Below, in pieces: positions 13,225 to 15,312 of a DNA stretch of 15,312 nt. Source of the DNA: Candidatus Aerophobota bacterium (GTDB lineage: Bacteria > Aerophobota > Aerophobia > Aerophobales > AE-B3A); assembly GCA_030602105.1 (NCBI GenBank), contig JAUWAK010000019.1, positions 1 through 15,312 on the forward strand, read 5' to 3'. The first letter of the stretch is position 1. Each line of letters opens with the position of its first letter. The notes beneath the pieces are model-generated. The model did not search any database. It had not been told where the DNA came from and worked only from the letters and a program-made list of their open reading frames with translations. Made by a program: the position numbers and the translations under genes.

Positions 13225-13653
13225 CTATAGATCCAGCTGCTCTGGTTTTTGAGCCTGATGAGGATGCTGTGTCCCGGCATAGACTTTCAATTTCTGGAAC
13301 ATCTGTCTACCCAGTTTGCTCTTAGGAAGCATCCCCCGCACGGCCTTCCTGATGATATCCTGGGGCTTCTTGTCCAATAGCTCTTGATATGTTCTCTCCT
13401 TGAGGCCTCCAGGATATCCGGAGTGCCAATAATAGATCTTCTTCTCCTCCTTGTTCCCTGTCACTTTCACCTTTTCGGCGTTTATGACCACAACAAAATC
13501 CCCTACATCCAAGTGGGGAGTATAAGTGGGCTTATCTTTGCCGGATAGAATCTGGGCAATCCTGCTGGATAGCCTTCCCAGAATCTTTCCTTCGGCGTTC
13601 ACCAGATACCACTTTCTCTCAATTTCAGATGGTTTAGGAATATATGTTTTCAT
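13225..13653 (-). CDS. rplM: 50S ribosomal protein L13
   Basis: L13 is an early-assembling large-subunit protein. The 142 residues show the family landmarks: RKWYLVNAEGKILGRLSSRIA near the start, LSGKDKPTYTPHLDVGDFVVVINAEKV, the YWHSGYPGGLKERTY box and the AVRGMLPKSKLGRQMFQKLKVY box, then AGTQHPHQAQKPE. AAGGAG five bases upstream supports the ATG. In most bacteria rpsI (S9) follows directly; here a purine nucleoside phosphorylase follows after 12 nt, so S9 must be elsewhere. The gene starts 83 nt after tRNA-Glu, and a 23-codon frame ends on its start codon. L13 often represses its own operon, but no known binding site is recognised here. Confidence 0.97.
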   Translation of the reverse strand: MKTYIPKPSEIERKWYLVNAEGKILGRLSSRIAQILSGKDKPTYTPHLDVGDFVVVINAEKVKVTGNKEEKKIYYWHSGYPGGLKERTYQELLDKKPQDIIRKAVRGMLPKSKLGRQMFQKLKVYAGTQHPHQAQKPEQLDL

Positions 13654-13721
13654 CTCTGCTCCTTTTGATGCAAAGCCCTGACCACAACTCTTTTGCCTTC
13701 TCCTGATTTTTGTTTTCGCAT
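13650..13721 (-). CDS. Possible 23-residue basic leader peptide overlapping the rplM start
   Basis: An ATG at 13721, between tRNA-Glu and rplM, opens a 24-codon frame whose TGA overlaps the rplM ATG (ATGA). The peptide starts MRKQKSGEGKRVVVRA and has eight Lys or Arg residues among 23. The overlap would allow translational coupling to L13, and the rplM SD lies within the frame. Against it: there is no good SD before its own ATG, and frames this short are common by chance. It resembles nothing I know. Confidence 0.25.
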   Translation of the reverse strand: MRKQKSGEGKRVVVRALHQKEQR

Positions 13722-13736
13722 GGCTTGGGGTTTACC

Positions 13737-13812
13737 TGGTGGCGCTACGGGGATTCGAACCCCGGTCTGATGGCTGAGAACCATCTATCCTAGTCCCCTA
13801 GACGATAGCGCC
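13737..13812 (-). tRNA. tRNA-Glu (anticodon CTC)
   Basis: This 76-nt cloverleaf runs 13812 to 13737 on the minus strand. Acceptor GGCGCTA/TAGCGCC, D arm with GTCTAGGGGACTAGGA as in bacterial tRNA-Glu, anticodon arm GATGG-TTCTCAG-CCATC (CTC, reads GAG), T arm CGGGG-TTCGAAT-CCCCG, discriminator A and an encoded CCA (13737-13739). It lies 115 nt after the PfkB-family gene and 83 nt before rplM, so it is likely cut from a joint transcript. Confidence 0.96.
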
Positions 13813-13927
13813 AGGCCTCACAGCTCCACGGATTCAGACAGCGATATGTGGCTGGGCAAGAATCTGCATCTCACCCCAAGACTCACCGTCCTTGCCTTCC
13901 GTCCTATTCTTATGTCCAAGAATACAC

Positions 13928-14935
13928 TCACGAAGAGGTGAAAGAGAGACCTTCTGCCATGAGGCGCTGGATCTCAGCCCGGTCAATACGAGCTACTCGT
14001 GCTCCGAGTCTTTCGACAACTCTTGCTCCCAAGTAACTGCCGATACGACCCGAGGTTTCCAGATCGCACTCGCAGCATGTTCCATAAAGCAGGCCTGCCG
14101 CAAACAGATCTCCTGCCCCAGTGGTATCTACCACCTTTGCTTCATAGCTCGGAATCTCATAGGTACCATTGCGATCCCTTATGTAGGAGCCATTTCTGCC
14201 AACCTTGATTACCGCTACCTCGACCAGTTCGGCGATGCTCTGGAGCGCCTCTCGAGCGTCCAGGCCAACAAGTTCTTTGGCTTCCTCTTCGTTTGCAAAC
14301 ACGAGATCTCCGTATTTGTCAAGTATTTCGGTAATAGCGACCTTGTTTCTGCGCACTATGCCTGGGTCACCCAGGTCGATACTGATCCTCACCCCGTGCT
14401 CCTTTGCAAACTGCATTGCGTACAACGAGGTCTTCTTCAGCCGGTGATCCTCAAAGAGGTAGCCCTCAATGTGCAGTATTTTGCTCTGCTGAAGTTCCTC
14501 CAGGAGAATGTCCTGTTCTTCCAGGTCCAGTGCCGCACCTAGATGAACGGCGAACGTCCTCTCCCCGTCCGGAGTCACCAAGGTTATCGCATGGCCAGTG
14601 AGCCCTGGTGACCTAGCGAGCCTTGTGTTCACCCCACCTGCCAACATTTCCTGCTGATAGTCTTCGCCGTGAGAATCACTGCCGATTCTCCCACAAAAAA
14701 CAACATTTCCGCCAAGCATCGCTACTCCGTACAGCGTATTCGCGGCACTTCCTCCCGCACGCATGGTCACTGCTTCTGGAGGTATCCGAGAGAGAAGTCT
14801 TTGGGAGTCTTCCTCGCTAATCGAATGGAAGCAGCCCTTCGCCAGTCCAAGTTGGTTCAAATCGTGGTCTTCGGCTTCTACCAGAAGGTCCATCAATGGA
14901 GATCCAATTCCAAAAACGTCATACCTGGCTTTCAT
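13928..14935 (-). CDS. PfkB-family sugar/nucleoside kinase, adenosine-kinase-like
   Basis: This is a 335-residue ribokinase-superfamily kinase. Signature 1 is AGGSAANTLYGVAMLG (60-75), with GRIGSDSHG following; ANEEEA (214-219) is the mid-domain motif; DTTGAGDLFAAG (270-281) holds the anion hole and the catalytic base Asp276. The GGSAANT form, the HIEGYLFED segment and the length resemble adenosine kinases of this family, which phosphorylate adenosine to AMP, but ribose, fructose or inosine-guanosine kinases are not excluded. A purine nucleoside phosphorylase two genes downstream supports purine salvage. GGAG about nine bases upstream supports the ATG, only 19 nt after the CCA of tRNA-Gln; the SD lies in that tRNA's 3' trailer. 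The stop is followed by an inverted repeat, ATTCTT-ATGTCC-AAGAAT (13906-13923), without a T-tract. Confidence 0.9.
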   Translation of the reverse strand: MKARYDVFGIGSPLMDLLVEAEDHDLNQLGLAKGCFHSISEEDSQRLLSRIPPEAVTMRAGGSAANTLYGVAMLGGNVVFCGRIGSDSHGEDYQQEMLAGGVNTRLARSPGLTGHAITLVTPDGERTFAVHLGAALDLEEQDILLEELQQSKILHIEGYLFEDHRLKKTSLYAMQFAKEHGVRISIDLGDPGIVRRNKVAITEILDKYGDLVFANEEEAKELVGLDAREALQSIAELVEVAVIKVGRNGSYIRDRNGTYEIPSYEAKVVDTTGAGDLFAAGLLYGTCCECDLETSGRIGSYLGARVVERLGARVARIDRAEIQRLMAEGLSFTSS

Positions 14936-14954
14936 AACTGAGTGCTCCAGCGCC

Positions 14955-15028
14955 TGGCTGGGGGAGGAGGATTCGAACCTCCGCTACGAGATCCAGAGTC
15001 TCGCGGCCTACCGCTAGCCGATCCCCCA
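14955..15028 (-). tRNA. tRNA-Gln (anticodon CTG)
   Basis: This 74-nt cloverleaf runs 15028 to 14955 on the minus strand. Acceptor TGGGGGA/TCCCCCA with the U-start typical of bacterial tRNA-Gln, D arm GGC-TAGCGGTAG-GCC, anticodon arm CGAGA-CTCTGGA-TCTCG (CTG, reads CAG), T arm GGAGG-TTCGAAT-CCTCC, discriminator G and an encoded CCA (14955-14957). The adenosine-kinase-like gene begins 19 nt after the CCA, so the tRNA and the mRNA are almost certainly co-transcribed. Confidence 0.96.
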
Positions 15029-15312
15029 AGATTAGAAATACCTCAGGACAATTCCTCTCTATCGCTACATATCCGCTTTTGATCGTCTCTGCTCATCTTC
15101 TCGTTTCGGGAAAGACTTGAAACTCCTCGCTTTGCTCCTTCAAACACAAGTCTTTCTTTTTCCTCAACTCTAAGACTCGTTAAGGTAGCTGATATAATGC
15201 TCCTTCGAGGAATGTCCTTCGGTGCACGTATAAATTCCTACGGTTCAAGGGAAAAACAGCTTTGGAGGACATCATTACTAAAGACTGTTTTTGAGCATTT
15301 CCAAGGTTCTCT
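15029..15312. other. Non-coding right edge, upstream of tRNA-Gln
   Basis: No convincing gene is present. On the plus strand TATAAT (15193-15198) has no matching -35. On the minus strand I find no clear promoter for the tRNA-Gln run, so it may start further right. One strong inverted repeat (15111-15155) is listed separately. Confidence 0.4.
15111..15155. repeat. Perfect 9-bp inverted repeat at the right edge
   Basis: AAAGACTTG (15111-15119) and CAAGTCTTT (15147-15155) are exact complements around a 27-nt loop. On the plus strand the right arm runs into CTTTTTCC, so it could be a weak terminator for a gene arriving from the left on that strand, but none is present. It may instead be leader structure ahead of tRNA-Gln on the minus strand. 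Confidence 0.35.

Noticed and set aside
13892..14542. 216-codon plus-strand frame antisense to the PfkB-family kinase
   Set aside because: The opposite strand encodes a clear kinase with all motifs; this frame has no recognisable domain and no good SD.
15193..15198. TATAAT as a plus-strand promoter
   Set aside because: No -35 at 16-18 bp and no gene follows within the window.
1..15312. CRISPR array, insertion sequence, prophage or attachment site
   Set aside because: No spaced direct repeats, transposase or integrase gene, or terminal repeats were seen.

Overview
This is bacterial DNA: a type II fatty-acid cluster, prolipoprotein transferase, bacterial-type isoleucyl-tRNA synthetase, ribosomal protein L13, two tRNAs and SD-led genes with sigma70-type promoters. 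No gene fixes the phylum. L13 without S9 beside it, IleRS followed by Lgt with no LspA gene between them, a shortened fab cluster, and a phosphohexomutase with archaeal-type sugar-binding motif suggest a lineage outside the best-studied groups; that is inference.

Left part (1-2950) is an accessory and regulatory block. At the left edge, on the minus strand, lies a near-canonical class I cyclic-di-GMP (GEMM) riboswitch with its own TTGACA-N17-TAGTAT promoter; the gene it controls is outside the window. Next come an unrecognised minus-strand gene (329-844), two plus-strand XRE-type regulators (an HTH-cupin protein with a perfect consensus promoter and a palindrome at its SD, and a small HTH protein), and a minus-strand RHH-antitoxin/MazF pair with a clean promoter and a repeated operator-like octamer.

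The rest (15028 down to 3031) is one 12-kb minus-strand run of housekeeping genes: tRNA-Gln(CTG), a PfkB/adenosine-kinase-like kinase, tRNA-Glu(CTC), rplM, purine nucleoside phosphorylase, ileS, lgt, rluD, fabG, acpP, fabF, rnc and a GlmM/ManB-type phosphohexomutase. Spacing is tight (1-145 nt in most places), so extensive co-transcription is likely. Themes are translation (tRNAs, L13, IleRS, RluD), purine salvage (kinase and phosphorylase), lipid and envelope synthesis (FabG, AcpP, FabF, Lgt, phosphohexomutase) and RNA processing (RNase III).

The most interesting non-coding feature inside the run is a nested inverted-repeat structure of about 140 nt between fabF and the likely rnc ATG, a candidate RNase III autoregulatory site. 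I found no CRISPR array, insertion sequence or attachment site, and no convincing canonical terminator. All folds and alignments here were made by eye.
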